64,000 bases of DNA from Acinetobacter tjernbergiae DSM 14971 = CIP 107465 (lineage in GTDB: Bacteria > Pseudomonadota > Gammaproteobacteria > Pseudomonadales > Moraxellaceae): positions 1 to 64,000 of the forward strand of contig NZ_KB894367.1 in NCBI RefSeq assembly GCF_000374425.1, in the 5' to 3' direction. Position numbers and translations under genes: made by a program. How positions within the stretch are numbered: position 1 is the stretch's first letter; each line of letters opens with the position of its first letter. Below are positions 26,292 to 34,916 of this stretch, piece after piece. The notes beneath the pieces are model-generated. The model was not told the origin of the DNA, did no database searches, and was given only the letters and a program-made list of their open reading frames with translations.

Positions 26292-26479
26292 TAGAAATAA
26301 TGCAATTTGTTCATGATTGGTGAACAGTAAATATTATCTAAGATGGCATTTATTATTCTAAATACAATCTAGATTTACGATGAATGAAGAATTGATTGAA
26401 ATTCAGCGAAGATTTAATATAAACAAGAATCATTTCCATATGTGATTTATTTCTCCCTTCTTCCGCTTCAAGACCCTTT
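26292..26479. promoter_or_regulatory. Promoter region of the DUF3649/PepSY operon, possible weak Fur site
   Basis: The region diverges toward lpxB and the iron-associated operon. A segment near 26421-26440 reads AACAAGAATCATTTCC, which shares the AATCATT half of a Fur box but matches only about 11 of 19 consensus positions. Iron control is plausible from the operon content, but the site is weak. Confidence 0.3.
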
Positions 26480-26773
26480 ATGGCTAAATCTGCATCTATT
26501 CCGCTTGTCTATCGACTGAGCATTTTCTATCGCTTTGTGCTGAGCTTTGTTCTTGGCTATCTCTGTATGATGTATTTAAGTATTAGCCTGACCATGTTAT
26601 TAACAGCGGTTTTAGATAAAGCGGAAGCCGTTTATCTGGCAGCATTTATTGCGACTCTCTTTTATTTGGGCTTCATCATCATTAGTTTTTGTGCAAACTC
26701 ATTACTCAAACTGACTGTGATCAGCCTAATTTTGACAGGTACATTGTTTGGCTTATCTTTGGGTTTAAATTAA
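26480..26773 (+). CDS. DUF3649-type small membrane protein, iron-uptake associated
   Basis: This 97-residue protein has three hydrophobic segments (about 18-40, 50-72 and 78-96). Position and size match DUF3649 proteins, which occur with PepSY and DUF3325 genes near TonB siderophore receptors. It precedes the PepSY gene by 2 bases. Role is unproven; it may form part of an inner-membrane unit that handles imported iron chelates. Confidence 0.65.
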   Translation: MAKSASIPLVYRLSIFYRFVLSFVLGYLCMMYLSISLTMLLTAVLDKAEAVYLAAFIATLFYLGFIIISFCANSLLKLTVISLILTGTLFGLSLGLN

Positions 26774-26775
26774 AA

Positions 26776-28332
26776 ATGCAAAATAAAGGCGTTCGCCAAT
26801 CAATGGCGTGGTTACATGCTTGGGCAGGTTTAATTTTTGGATGGCTTTTATTTGCTATTTTTTTGATGGGAACAAGTTCATATTATCGTCATCAAATTAA
26901 TTTGTGGATGCAGCCTCAACTCTCACAATATCAAATCAACCAAGCTACTGCGATTCAGACTGCATCTCAATATTTAGAAAAAAATGCAGCTGATGCTAAA
27001 TCATGGTATCTCAATATCGCGAACCCTGAAGAGCCTGTAAATAAAATTTACTGGGAAAAAGCCACTGGAGGCTATGAAAGCCGTAATTTAGACGCGAATA
27101 CGGGGCAAGAATTGAAACTCTCTGCGACCCAAGGTGGAGACTTTTTTTATAATTTTCATTTTCAACTATACGGCTTGCCTGTTCTGATCGGTCGACTGAT
27201 GATTTGTATTGCAGCCTTTATTATGTTGATTGCATTGGTTTCAGGAATTATTACCCACAAAAAAATATTTACAGACTTCTTTACATTGAGAACCTTTAAA
27301 TCACAACGTTCTTGGCTCGATTTTCATAATGTATCTTCAGTCCTTGCACTTCCCTTTTTCTTGACAATTACCTTTACAGGATTAGCGATTTTCTTTTACC
27401 TCTATTTGCCATGGGGAATGAAAAAATTATATCCAGATCACCCGTTTCAATATTTCACTGAAATTAGAACCATAAATAAAAGTACGGATCAGCAAACAGC
27501 ACCAATTAAAACCGAAATGCGATCTATCAATACATTATTAGAAACGGTAAAACAGCAATGGGGAGATCAGGCTTTAGCTTCTATCGAGGTTAAAAATCCA
27601 AATACGGATCAAGCCATCATCACATTTAAGCAATTAGAAGATCGCTCTATCACGCTAAATCAAGCGCAGATCACCTTTGATACGCATGGGAAAGTCCTTG
27701 CGAATACCAAAAATGAAAGCGCCGTTGCAACACTCAATGCTGGTGTATATGGTTTACATATGGCAACTTTTGCACAACCTGTATTACGGTTCGCTTTCTT
27801 TTGCTCTGGTATATTGGGCTGTTTAATGATTGCTTCGGGGCTATTGTTATGGAGTTTAAAACGCCAGATTCAAAATAAATCTCAACAATTTCATTTTGGC
27901 TATTACTTGGTTGATCGTTTAAATATTGCTGCATTTATTGGTTTACCAATCGCAATGCTTAGCTATTTATTTGCCAATCGGTTTATACATATCACTGAAA
28001 CCACACCCAATTATGAAATCTATACCTTCTTCAGTACTTGGGTACTTAGTCTGCTTCTTGCTTTTTTCACCAAGAAACAATACTTATGGAAATCACAAGT
28101 GTTTATCTTTGGACTGATTGCCCTTGCTTTACCCGTATATGATTTGGTCTATTTAATCAATCATCGACTGATTTCAGATTTATCAAGTTATTGGTTATTC
28201 TTGCGTATTGATTTATTTCTGTTCGTTTGTGCCTTATTTGCTGTATTTATTTTTAGAAACATTCAACCTATTCAAGAAAAATCTACACAAAAGATCAAAA
28301 CAAAATTAGCCAAGAATGAGGTAAAAGCATGA
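26776..28332 (+). CDS. PepSY-associated membrane protein (ferric-chelate reductase-like)
   Basis: I chose ATG 26776 (MQNKGVRQSMAWLHAWAGLI, 518 residues); the frame is open further left inside the preceding gene. Transmembrane helices with conserved His (WLHAWAGLIFGW, FHFQLYG, WLDFHNVSSV, GLHMATF) alternate with periplasmic PepSY-like parts. Proteins of this type are proposed to reduce siderophore-bound iron. The stop overlaps the next start by 4 bases (ATGA), a sign of translational coupling. Confidence 0.85.
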   Translation: MQNKGVRQSMAWLHAWAGLIFGWLLFAIFLMGTSSYYRHQINLWMQPQLSQYQINQATAIQTASQYLEKNAADAKSWYLNIANPEEPVNKIYWEKATGGYESRNLDANTGQELKLSATQGGDFFYNFHFQLYGLPVLIGRLMICIAAFIMLIALVSGIITHKKIFTDFFTLRTFKSQRSWLDFHNVSSVLALPFFLTITFTGLAIFFYLYLPWGMKKLYPDHPFQYFTEIRTINKSTDQQTAPIKTEMRSINTLLETVKQQWGDQALASIEVKNPNTDQAIITFKQLEDRSITLNQAQITFDTHGKVLANTKNESAVATLNAGVYGLHMATFAQPVLRFAFFCSGILGCLMIASGLLLWSLKRQIQNKSQQFHFGYYLVDRLNIAAFIGLPIAMLSYLFANRFIHITETTPNYEIYTFFSTWVLSLLLAFFTKKQYLWKSQVFIFGLIALALPVYDLVYLINHRLISDLSSYWLFLRIDLFLFVCALFAVFIFRNIQPIQEKSTQKIKTKLAKNEVKA

Positions 28333-28610
28333 TTTTTTTCAGCCTTTTATTAACATTCATCGGTATGTTTTTACTATACCGATCTAGTGCTAAACAAATC
28401 ACCAAGGCAAAAGCTACTCAACAACAATTCTTGAAGCGTTTTAAAACCCCAATCGGCATTTCTGCATTTATCTGTTTTCTAGTTGCAGTAAGCCTACTTT
28501 GTTTAGAGTATGGAAACTCAGTTGGATTTATCAGTTGGTGGATATTTGCAACACCTGTGACCTTTATGCTGGTTTTATCGGTCAATGAACTAAAACCAAA
28601 TAAAAAATAA
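28329..28610 (+). CDS. DUF3325 small membrane protein
   Basis: This 93-residue protein has three hydrophobic segments and ends in VNELKPNKK. It overlaps the PepSY gene by ATGA. DUF3325 is the usual third member of the DUF3649-PepSY-DUF3325 set. No receptor gene is adjacent here. Confidence 0.72.
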   Translation: MIFFSLLLTFIGMFLLYRSSAKQITKAKATQQQFLKRFKTPIGISAFICFLVAVSLLCLEYGNSVGFISWWIFATPVTFMLVLSVNELKPNKK

Positions 28611-28628
28611 ACCTTCATATGGATAAAA

Positions 28629-28654
28629 GCATGCACTACATCAGTAGTGCATGC
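28629..28654. terminator. Hairpin between convergent operons
   Basis: A perfect 11-bp stem (GCATGCACTAC / GTAGTGCATGC) with a 4-base loop follows the DUF3325 stop by about 20 bases. There is no T-run, so it may act poorly as an intrinsic terminator. Confidence 0.5.
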
Positions 28655-28675
28655 TTAAACTTAGGGTTTTAAACA

Positions 28676-28741
28676 TCAATGCCCATGATGGCTATGGTCT
28701 TCTTCTGAAGCCTTTTGATCTTTGTCACCACAACATTTCAT
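28676..28741 (-). CDS. Tiny Cys/His-rich peptide, putative metal binder
   Basis: ATG 28741 to TGA 28676 encodes only 21 residues: a Cys-Cys pair near the start (MKCCGDKD) and a His-rich end (EEDHSHHGH). Its start codon overlaps the stop of the preceding small gene as ATGA, which suggests coupled translation and argues that it is real. Metal binding is inferred from composition only. It converges on the iron-associated operon. Confidence 0.5.
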   Translation of the reverse strand: MKCCGDKDQKASEEDHSHHGH

Positions 28742-28987
28742 TTTTCACAACGCTCCCTAAACAATAGAGATTCTCTTGACAACATGCAGAATCTATTTCG
28801 CTCTTGCCAATATTTGCATACGTCTTCATAGTAAACATTGCAATCAGGCATTGAATTATTTTTAACATTATTTGGTCTGAAAATCCTTTGAGCACCTTTA
28901 TTCATACACAGAACCATTACTAGTAAGATAAATAGCAATAGAATTTTTAATTCAAATGAACATGTCCTCTTTAGCTTTTTTTTTCAT
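28738..28987 (-). CDS. Small Cys-rich membrane-anchored protein, frame interrupted at an A9 tract
   Basis: ATG 28987 is followed directly by nine A. As written, the frame stops after 11 codons. With one A fewer, the ATG joins the long frame ending at 28738: MKKKLKRTCSFELKILLLF, a hydrophobic stretch, then MPDCNVYYEDVC and further Cys to FRERCEK. Without the shift, only a TTG start at 28938 is available (66 residues). Slippage on the tract, phase variation, a recent mutation or a sequencing error could each explain it. Its stop overlaps the start of the Cys/His peptide. Confidence 0.5.
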
Positions 28988-29069
28988 AAATAAATCACTA
29001 TTCATCACAACGGTTTATCTAAAAAAAGCATAAGATATGCTCGTTTTAGCATAATTAGGCATATTGTCG

Positions 29070-29957
29070 ATGTTCGGTCCGATGGAATTTATTTTAGCTG
29101 GGGTTTTGGTTGGCTTCTGTGTAGGTATTACAGGTGTTGGCGGTGGTTCACTGATGACCCCTATTTTGATTAGTTTATTCAAAATTGAGCCTCATATTGC
29201 CATTGGTACAGACCTATTATATGCCTCTATTTCTAAATTTTGTGGTTCTGTTGTACACGCAAAAAAACTGAATATTGTATGGCCAATTGTTCTTTGGCTT
29301 GCGCTAGGGAGTATTCCTGCATCTTTTGCCACTTCTTGGGTACTCGAACATTATCTAAGCCAATCAACGCACTATAAAGCTGTACTGACCATGGTATTGG
29401 GCTTTATGTTGACATTGACGGGTATCTCAATTGTATTCCGTAGCCAAATTGAAAAGTTATTTGATCGTTTTCGTAATCGTGAGCAAGCGAATATGGAAAG
29501 CGAACAGCATGCACTTCAACATAAACGCTTATATATCTTGATCATGGGTATGGTTTTGGGAGTTTTCGTCACCCTATCTTCTGTCGGTGCTGGCGCATTT
29601 GGCATCATGGCACTCGTGATTATGTTCCCTAATTTACCAATGATTCGTATTATTGGTTCTGACGTTGTGCATGCTGTCATGCTTACGGCAGTCGCTGGTT
29701 TAAGCCACATGTCTGCTGGGAATGTCGACTTTAGCTTATTGATGTGGTTACTTGTTGGCTCGATCCCTGCAATCATTGTCGGAACTTTAATCAGCTCACG
29801 TATGCCAGAACGATTAATTCGCCGAATTCTAGGTATTACCTTATTTGCACTTGGCATTAACTTTATGGTGAACCCAATAAAAGCAAAACCGAAACCAGTT
29901 GAAACGCATAAAGTTGCTGTCGTTCAACAAGTAAGCCATTCATCAACGATAGTTTAA
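29070..29957 (+). CDS. TauE/SafE (TSUP) family membrane exporter
   Basis: ATG 29070 gives 295 residues; a TTG at 29064 is nearer to the AGG site and is an alternative. There are about eight transmembrane helices in two repeats. The first carries GITGVGGGSLMTPIL and the second LSSVGAGAFGIMALV, the duplicated Gly-rich motif of the family. Members move sulfur-containing anions such as sulfite or sulfoacetate, but the substrate here is unknown. It is a single gene with its own terminator. Confidence 0.88.
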   Translation: MFGPMEFILAGVLVGFCVGITGVGGGSLMTPILISLFKIEPHIAIGTDLLYASISKFCGSVVHAKKLNIVWPIVLWLALGSIPASFATSWVLEHYLSQSTHYKAVLTMVLGFMLTLTGISIVFRSQIEKLFDRFRNREQANMESEQHALQHKRLYILIMGMVLGVFVTLSSVGAGAFGIMALVIMFPNLPMIRIIGSDVVHAVMLTAVAGLSHMSAGNVDFSLLMWLLVGSIPAIIVGTLISSRMPERLIRRILGITLFALGINFMVNPIKAKPKPVETHKVAVVQQVSHSSTIV

Positions 29958-29963
29958 TTCTAA

Positions 29964-30019
29964 AAAAGCCGATTGTTTTTGCGCAATTTTGCGAATCGAT
30001 AGTTAATCAATCGGCTTTT
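29964..30019 (+). terminator. Terminator of the TSUP gene
   Basis: AAAAGCCGATTG at 29964 pairs perfectly with CAATCGGCTTTT at 30008-30019. The 32-base interior may fold on its own. Confidence 0.7.
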
Positions 30020-30074
30020 CATGCTATATTCGTAGACAAAATAACCTCTTCTTTCGATTGAATTTGTGACAGCA

Positions 30075-31166
30075 ATGAATACTCTACAGTCAAATCCAGT
30101 TTCTCAGCCAGATATCGACGACGTTAATATTAAAAGCATTCAAACTCTAATTACCCCTGCGGAACTGAAAGCTGATCTTCCTTTATCTGAAGCTGCATCT
30201 CAAACTGTGTTACAAGGACGTGCAACTGTACGTAATATTTTAGACGGCAATGACAAACGTTTGTTTGTGGTGATTGGGCCTTGTTCAATCCATGATGTTA
30301 AAGCTGCAAATGAATATGCCGATCGCTTAAAAGAATTAAGTGAAAAAGTAAAAGATACTTTGTACCTTGTGATGCGTGTTTATTTTGAAAAACCACGTAC
30401 GACCGTAGGTTGGAAAGGTTTAATCAACGATCCAGATATGAATGATTCTTTCAATATTGAGAAAGGTCTACATATTGGTCGCGGACTTTTACTTGAATTA
30501 AATGAAAAAGGCTTGCCATGTGCGACCGAAGCACTTGATCCAAATTCTCCACAATATTATCAAGACTTAATTTCTTGGTCTGCGATTGGCGCACGTACTA
30601 CAGAAAGCCAAACACACCGTGAAATGTCTTCTGGCTTATCATCACCTGTCGGTTTCAAAAATGGTACTGATGGTGGTTTAACGGTTGCAACCAACGCAAT
30701 GCAATCAGTTAAACATGGTCATAGCTTCCTTGGCTTAAATGAAAATGGTCAAGTTGCAATTATCAATACCAATGGTAACCCTTATGCACACGTTGTTTTA
30801 CGTGGTGGTAATGGTAAACCAAACTATGATGCTTCATCAGTTGCTGATGCAGAGGCTGCTTTAGCTAAAGCAAAAGTGAGTAACAAAATCATGATTGATA
30901 CCAGTCATGCAAACTCAAACAAAGACCCATACTTACAACCTTTGGTTCTCAAAAACATCACAGAACAAATTCTTGATGGTAATAAATCAATCGTAGGTAT
31001 CATGGTTGAAAGCCATCTCAAAGGCGGTCGTCAGGATATTCCTGAAAACCTATGTGATTTGGTATACGGTCAATCTGTGACTGATGGCTGTATCGATTGG
31101 GATACAACAGAAAGAGCATTATTAGAAATGCATGAAGCATTAAAAGATGTTTTGCCAAATCGTTAA
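30075..31166 (+). CDS. 3-deoxy-7-phosphoheptulonate (DAHP) synthase, class I
   Basis: It condenses phosphoenolpyruvate and erythrose 4-phosphate as the first step of aromatic biosynthesis. ATG 30075 gives 363 residues; a GTG at 30066 is in frame. Motifs: VVIGPCSIHDVKAANEYADR, MRVYFEKPRTTVGWKGLIND, SPVGFKNGTDGG and DTSHANSNKDP. These place it in the AroF/AroG/AroH type; which amino acid inhibits it cannot be told with certainty. aroC lies about 25 kb away. Confidence 0.93.
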   Translation: MNTLQSNPVSQPDIDDVNIKSIQTLITPAELKADLPLSEAASQTVLQGRATVRNILDGNDKRLFVVIGPCSIHDVKAANEYADRLKELSEKVKDTLYLVMRVYFEKPRTTVGWKGLINDPDMNDSFNIEKGLHIGRGLLLELNEKGLPCATEALDPNSPQYYQDLISWSAIGARTTESQTHREMSSGLSSPVGFKNGTDGGLTVATNAMQSVKHGHSFLGLNENGQVAIINTNGNPYAHVVLRGGNGKPNYDASSVADAEAALAKAKVSNKIMIDTSHANSNKDPYLQPLVLKNITEQILDGNKSIVGIMVESHLKGGRQDIPENLCDLVYGQSVTDGCIDWDTTERALLEMHEALKDVLPNR

Positions 31167-31181
31167 TCTTTAAATAGATGT

Positions 31182-31207
31182 AAAACAGGCTCTTATGAGC
31201 CTGTTTT
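31182..31207. terminator. Bidirectional terminator after DAHP synthase
   Basis: AAAACAGGCTC / GAGCCTGTTTT is an 11-bp perfect stem with a TTAT loop, between convergent genes. Confidence 0.92.
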
Positions 31208-31227
31208 TAATTTTAGTGTCTAAAATA

Positions 31228-32391
31228 TTAAATCTGTACTTCTATATCTGTAACAGGGAAAGCCACACAACTATAAATCCAACCAAATTGTTGTTCTGAT
31301 TTACGCAGATGAGCCTCTTGTGGGTTAAATACCTTACCTGACAATAATTTGACTCGGCACAAGCTACATTCTCCAGAACGACATGCATTTTCAACAAAAA
31401 AACCGTTTCGTTCCAAACTATTCAATAATGGTTCGCCTACTCTAGATTGATAATGCCCTTTACCTTTGACGGTAATCGTCACAATCTGATCCAAGGAAAT
31501 GCTTTGTGGCCAACCTAATTGAGTTTCTGGATGTTTGGGTGCGCCATTCGCTTCAACTCGAATTCGACGTTTAGGAATACCGATTTCTGTTAACAGCTTT
31601 AGGCAGTTTTCATTAAATGGCGTTGGCCCACAAATATAAAACATTTGTTGTCGACTTTCCCCAAGTAGATTTTGCAACCGCTCTAGGCTTAAACGTCCCC
31701 TTGTTCCCTGATAAAGATCACTTGGGCGAGTGACAAACTCCGTAAGTTTGAAATTCGGAAATTCCTTTGTGAGTTGACGTAATTCATTGGCATAAATCAC
31801 ATCATCTTCAAAGCTATTGACATAGATCAAATGGAAATCATACGTTAAATTTTTGGTCAATATATCGCGTAACATACTTCTAGCAGGCACACTACCTGAA
31901 CCACCCGCAAGGAAAACCAATTCATGCCCATGAAAAAGTGGATTATGATAAAAATTACCCATTGGGCCACTGCTTTCAATGATTTGACCTACTTGTAGTT
32001 GATCAACGAGATAATGTGAAACAAATCCTCCATCTGCTTTCTTCACTGTAATATCGTAAAAATCTAACTCTAAGGGCATGGATGCAATTGCATAAGGTCG
32101 AGCTGTATTTACACCATTAATGTTCACAAATAGATTGATGTATTGACCTGCTTGAAAGGCTGGTAATTGTTTAGTTGAAGTTGCAACGAAACGAATGGTT
32201 TTGGTCGTTGCTGTTTCAGTCAAGATATCTTTCACTTGAAGCTGAAGTCGTTTCGGGTGTAGTTGATCAATCAGAGTTTTTACTTGCCCATGACGCTCTG
32301 AAAAATCAGTTCCTGTTTGCTCTAATTGTTGTTTAAATGCTAGGGTTTCATGGAAGCCAGACACTGCATTAAATACATTGATCTCAGACAT
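31228..32391 (-). CDS. NAD(P)H oxidoreductase with FAD domain and plant-type 2Fe-2S domain
   Basis: This 387-residue electron-transfer protein has an FAD domain (TARPYAIASMPLE), an NAD domain (LVFLAGGSGSVPARSML and MFYICGPTPFNENCL) and a C-terminal 2Fe-2S domain with CRSGECSLC plus a fourth Cys in YSCVAF. It resembles oxygenase reductases. It overlaps the end of the CrtI-like gene by 8 bases, so it may pass electrons to that enzyme or to a partner outside the operon. The partner is not identified. Confidence 0.88.
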   Translation of the reverse strand: MSEINVFNAVSGFHETLAFKQQLEQTGTDFSERHGQVKTLIDQLHPKRLQLQVKDILTETATTKTIRFVATSTKQLPAFQAGQYINLFVNINGVNTARPYAIASMPLELDFYDITVKKADGGFVSHYLVDQLQVGQIIESSGPMGNFYHNPLFHGHELVFLAGGSGSVPARSMLRDILTKNLTYDFHLIYVNSFEDDVIYANELRQLTKEFPNFKLTEFVTRPSDLYQGTRGRLSLERLQNLLGESRQQMFYICGPTPFNENCLKLLTEIGIPKRRIRVEANGAPKHPETQLGWPQSISLDQIVTITVKGKGHYQSRVGEPLLNSLERNGFFVENACRSGECSLCRVKLLSGKVFNPQEAHLRKSEQQFGWIYSCVAFPVTDIEVQI

Positions 32392-33904
32392 GTTCTAACT
32401 CCTGTTTTTGTAATGTTTTAACGACAGCTCTTGCTGTAGATACGCCTGCGGTATAAGTCGGTTGAAATCCGCCCATTGATGTCCATGAACCTGCAAAATA
32501 AAGCCCCTCAACCCTATTTAAACGATCACGAATCAAGGCGGAGTCGGTCGAATTTTGATTAAAACCATAAATCGCACCACCTGGACTATTTAAATAACGC
32601 ATCATGGTTAGTGGTGTTGCAACTTCTAACTCTTCGATGTGGGTACGAATTTCTGGGCAAACTGTTGATTCAATCAAGTCAATCAATTGATCTGCAAATT
32701 CATATTTCACTTTGGCATATTGTTCTGGTGCGACATTATTCCAAACATCTGCATATTGTAGGCAGACTAGAACCACCTGACTTTTGCCTGTAGGTGCAGC
32801 ATCCGCATCATCCACGTTGTAACAAGTCAACATGCCGCTAATTGGGCTATGAAAAGTTTCCATCACATCGTAAACTTTTTCCCAATCTGTGGTTCTGGAA
32901 ATAAACATCGAAGGTACGTGAATACCTAATTGCTCAGGGGTGCGGTCTAACCCTAAATAAATCACAAATGCTGAAGTGCCCATGCGTCTTGATTTGAAGT
33001 CGAGTTTGATTTTTTCTGGAGCTTCAATATCTAATAGTTCATTGAAGGTTAAAATTGGGCTAGCATTAGAAATCACTGCGTGACATGAGTGAATACTTCC
33101 ATCTTCCAAACGGACAGCAGAAACTTTCCCATCCTGAGTCAAAATTTTCTCTACGCCACAGTTAAATCGGGCTTCACCTCCTGCTTCCAAGAAAGATTCC
33201 AGTAAAGCATTGGACATTGCCTGTGATCCACCTTTGATATGCCACGGCTTAAAAACTGCATAGGCATATAACATGATAGCTAAATCGCTAAATAACATAC
33301 GATTTGGTGCTGCGCCTGTGTAATACCAATATGCAATCACCACAGAAATTAATTTCTGATCTTGAAAAATTTCATTCACAACATCGGATAGTGTTCTAAA
33401 ACCATATTTCATAAAATATGGACAATGTGCCTCTAAGAATGCTTGATCTTGTAACCTTTGCGCATGTGGAACTGTTTTAAAACTCTCCATCGTTAAATGT
33501 TCACAAATCTGCATAAAGTGGTCGATATTGCTTATTTCTTGTGGAAATTGTTCATGCAATACCTTACGAATACCTGACCAGCTTGCGGGTAAAGTAATAT
33601 CTAGCTCATTTGGAATCACTAAACGGTAAAGCTCTTTTTCTTGTACAAATTGAACTTTATCCATCACACCCAGTTCGTTGAAAATCTGGCGCATAATGAA
33701 AGGTTTATCTTCGGTACCAAGACCGCTTAATTGATGCAATGCAACTTCAAACTCAAAATCACCACGTACAAATGAAGTTGCACATCCTCCTGGAATATTA
33801 TGTTTTTCTACCAACAACGTTTTCTTGCCCATTCGCTGAGCAGTCACAGCCGCCGTTAAACCCGCATTGCCTGAACCGATTACCACCACATCATAATTTG
33901 ACAT
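32384..33904 (-). CDS. FAD-dependent CrtI/retinol-saturase-like oxidoreductase
   Basis: This 506-residue flavoprotein starts YDVVVIGSGNAGLTAAVTAQ, an FAD dinucleotide fold, followed by GGCATSFVRGDFEFEVALHQ. It ends with FAGSWTSMGGFQPTYTAGVS, typical of phytoene desaturase, carotenoid isomerase and retinol saturase families. No carotenoid genes are nearby, so a lipid or isoprenoid substrate other than phytoene is likely. It is the middle gene of a three-gene operon facing the TetR gene. Confidence 0.85.
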   Translation of the reverse strand: MSNYDVVVIGSGNAGLTAAVTAQRMGKKTLLVEKHNIPGGCATSFVRGDFEFEVALHQLSGLGTEDKPFIMRQIFNELGVMDKVQFVQEKELYRLVIPNELDITLPASWSGIRKVLHEQFPQEISNIDHFMQICEHLTMESFKTVPHAQRLQDQAFLEAHCPYFMKYGFRTLSDVVNEIFQDQKLISVVIAYWYYTGAAPNRMLFSDLAIMLYAYAVFKPWHIKGGSQAMSNALLESFLEAGGEARFNCGVEKILTQDGKVSAVRLEDGSIHSCHAVISNASPILTFNELLDIEAPEKIKLDFKSRRMGTSAFVIYLGLDRTPEQLGIHVPSMFISRTTDWEKVYDVMETFHSPISGMLTCYNVDDADAAPTGKSQVVLVCLQYADVWNNVAPEQYAKVKYEFADQLIDLIESTVCPEIRTHIEELEVATPLTMMRYLNSPGGAIYGFNQNSTDSALIRDRLNRVEGLYFAGSWTSMGGFQPTYTAGVSTARAVVKTLQKQELEHV

Positions 33905-33946
33905 GCTTCACCTCATCTTAACACCAGTAAGATATGAATAAAAAAA

Positions 33947-34777
33947 TTAAAAACTAAACTCATGTAAATTATCAAACTGAGCAATTGATTTACTCATTCG
34001 TGCCTGAATCGACTGCTGAATATCGCTGCCATTTAGAATCGCTGCTTGTAGCAAAGTCGTATGCTCTAGTGCCGCCGAGACACTATGATCACGTGCATAG
34101 ACGAGACTTCGTTTGCTGCCGTGTATGGCAACAGGTGGTTTACTCGCAATTTTTTGTGCAATTTTAAACGCATGCTGTAAGAGTTGTTCTTTATTTTCTA
34201 GTACTTTAACCACTAAACCGAGGCGATAAGCTTCAGTAACCGTTAATGTTTCTCCTGTAAATGCATAATATCGCGCAATATTATCTGGGATAATTTTCGG
34301 CAATCGCTGTAATACCCCAACATCTGCCATCATACCAACATTGATTTCTTCAATTCTGAATTGTGCCTGCATACTTGCAAAACTAAAATCGCAGGCAGCA
34401 ATTAAGTCTAAGCCTGCACCAATACAAGCGCCGTGTATTGCTGCAATCACAGGGAAACGCAGAGTTTCTAAACAACTCAATGCTTGTTGCATTTCGGTCA
34501 GGCTCAACAGGATGGTTTCTCGATCTAATACATTTTGAGCATGAAATTCTGGACGCTCAGCAAACATCTGTAAGTCTAACCCTCCACAGAAGATCTCACC
34601 TTCTGCTGAAATGATCATGGCACGCACGAGACCTGAATGATTCAGTTGTTGGATTGCTTTTGGAAACTCTTTCCAAAATGATAAATTGAGACTATTGGCT
34701 TTATGTGGTCGTGAAAGTTGTAAATGAGCAACACCCTCATGTACTGTGACATGAAAGCACTCATAGCACTTCTCCAT
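33947..34777 (-). CDS. Enoyl-CoA hydratase/isomerase family protein
   Basis: I chose ATG 34777 (MEKCYECFHVTVHEG, 276 residues) because AGGA lies 8 bases before it; the open frame runs on to 34900 through the operator. Crotonase features: SRPHKANSLN, an oxyanion-hole stretch (FCGGLDLQMF) and AAIHGACIGAGLDLIAACDF. An acidic residue in IEEINVGMMADVG fits a catalytic role. It is the first gene of the operon and suggests CoA-ester chemistry. Confidence 0.88.
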   Translation of the reverse strand: MEKCYECFHVTVHEGVAHLQLSRPHKANSLNLSFWKEFPKAIQQLNHSGLVRAMIISAEGEIFCGGLDLQMFAERPEFHAQNVLDRETILLSLTEMQQALSCLETLRFPVIAAIHGACIGAGLDLIAACDFSFASMQAQFRIEEINVGMMADVGVLQRLPKIIPDNIARYYAFTGETLTVTEAYRLGLVVKVLENKEQLLQHAFKIAQKIASKPPVAIHGSKRSLVYARDHSVSAALEHTTLLQAAILNGSDIQQSIQARMSKSIAQFDNLHEFSF

Positions 34778-34829
34778 GCTGCTTTTCCTTTTGTTGAGTG
34801 AAAATAGAACAAGGACAGTGTATGTTTTA

Positions 34830-34848
34830 ATCTTTACACTGTAAAGAT
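34830..34848. promoter_or_regulatory. Palindromic operator, probably for the divergent TetR
   Basis: ATCTTTACA-C-TGTAAAGAT is a perfect 9-bp inverted repeat around one central base. It lies in the 139-base gap between the crotonase gene and the TetR gene. Position and symmetry fit a TetR-family operator controlling both directions. Confidence 0.75.
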
Positions 34849-34916
34849 ACTTAACATCAAAAAGATTAATTTGATATGCTAAGATAAAGACATCATTCAA
34901 ATTTATAATTTTTTAC

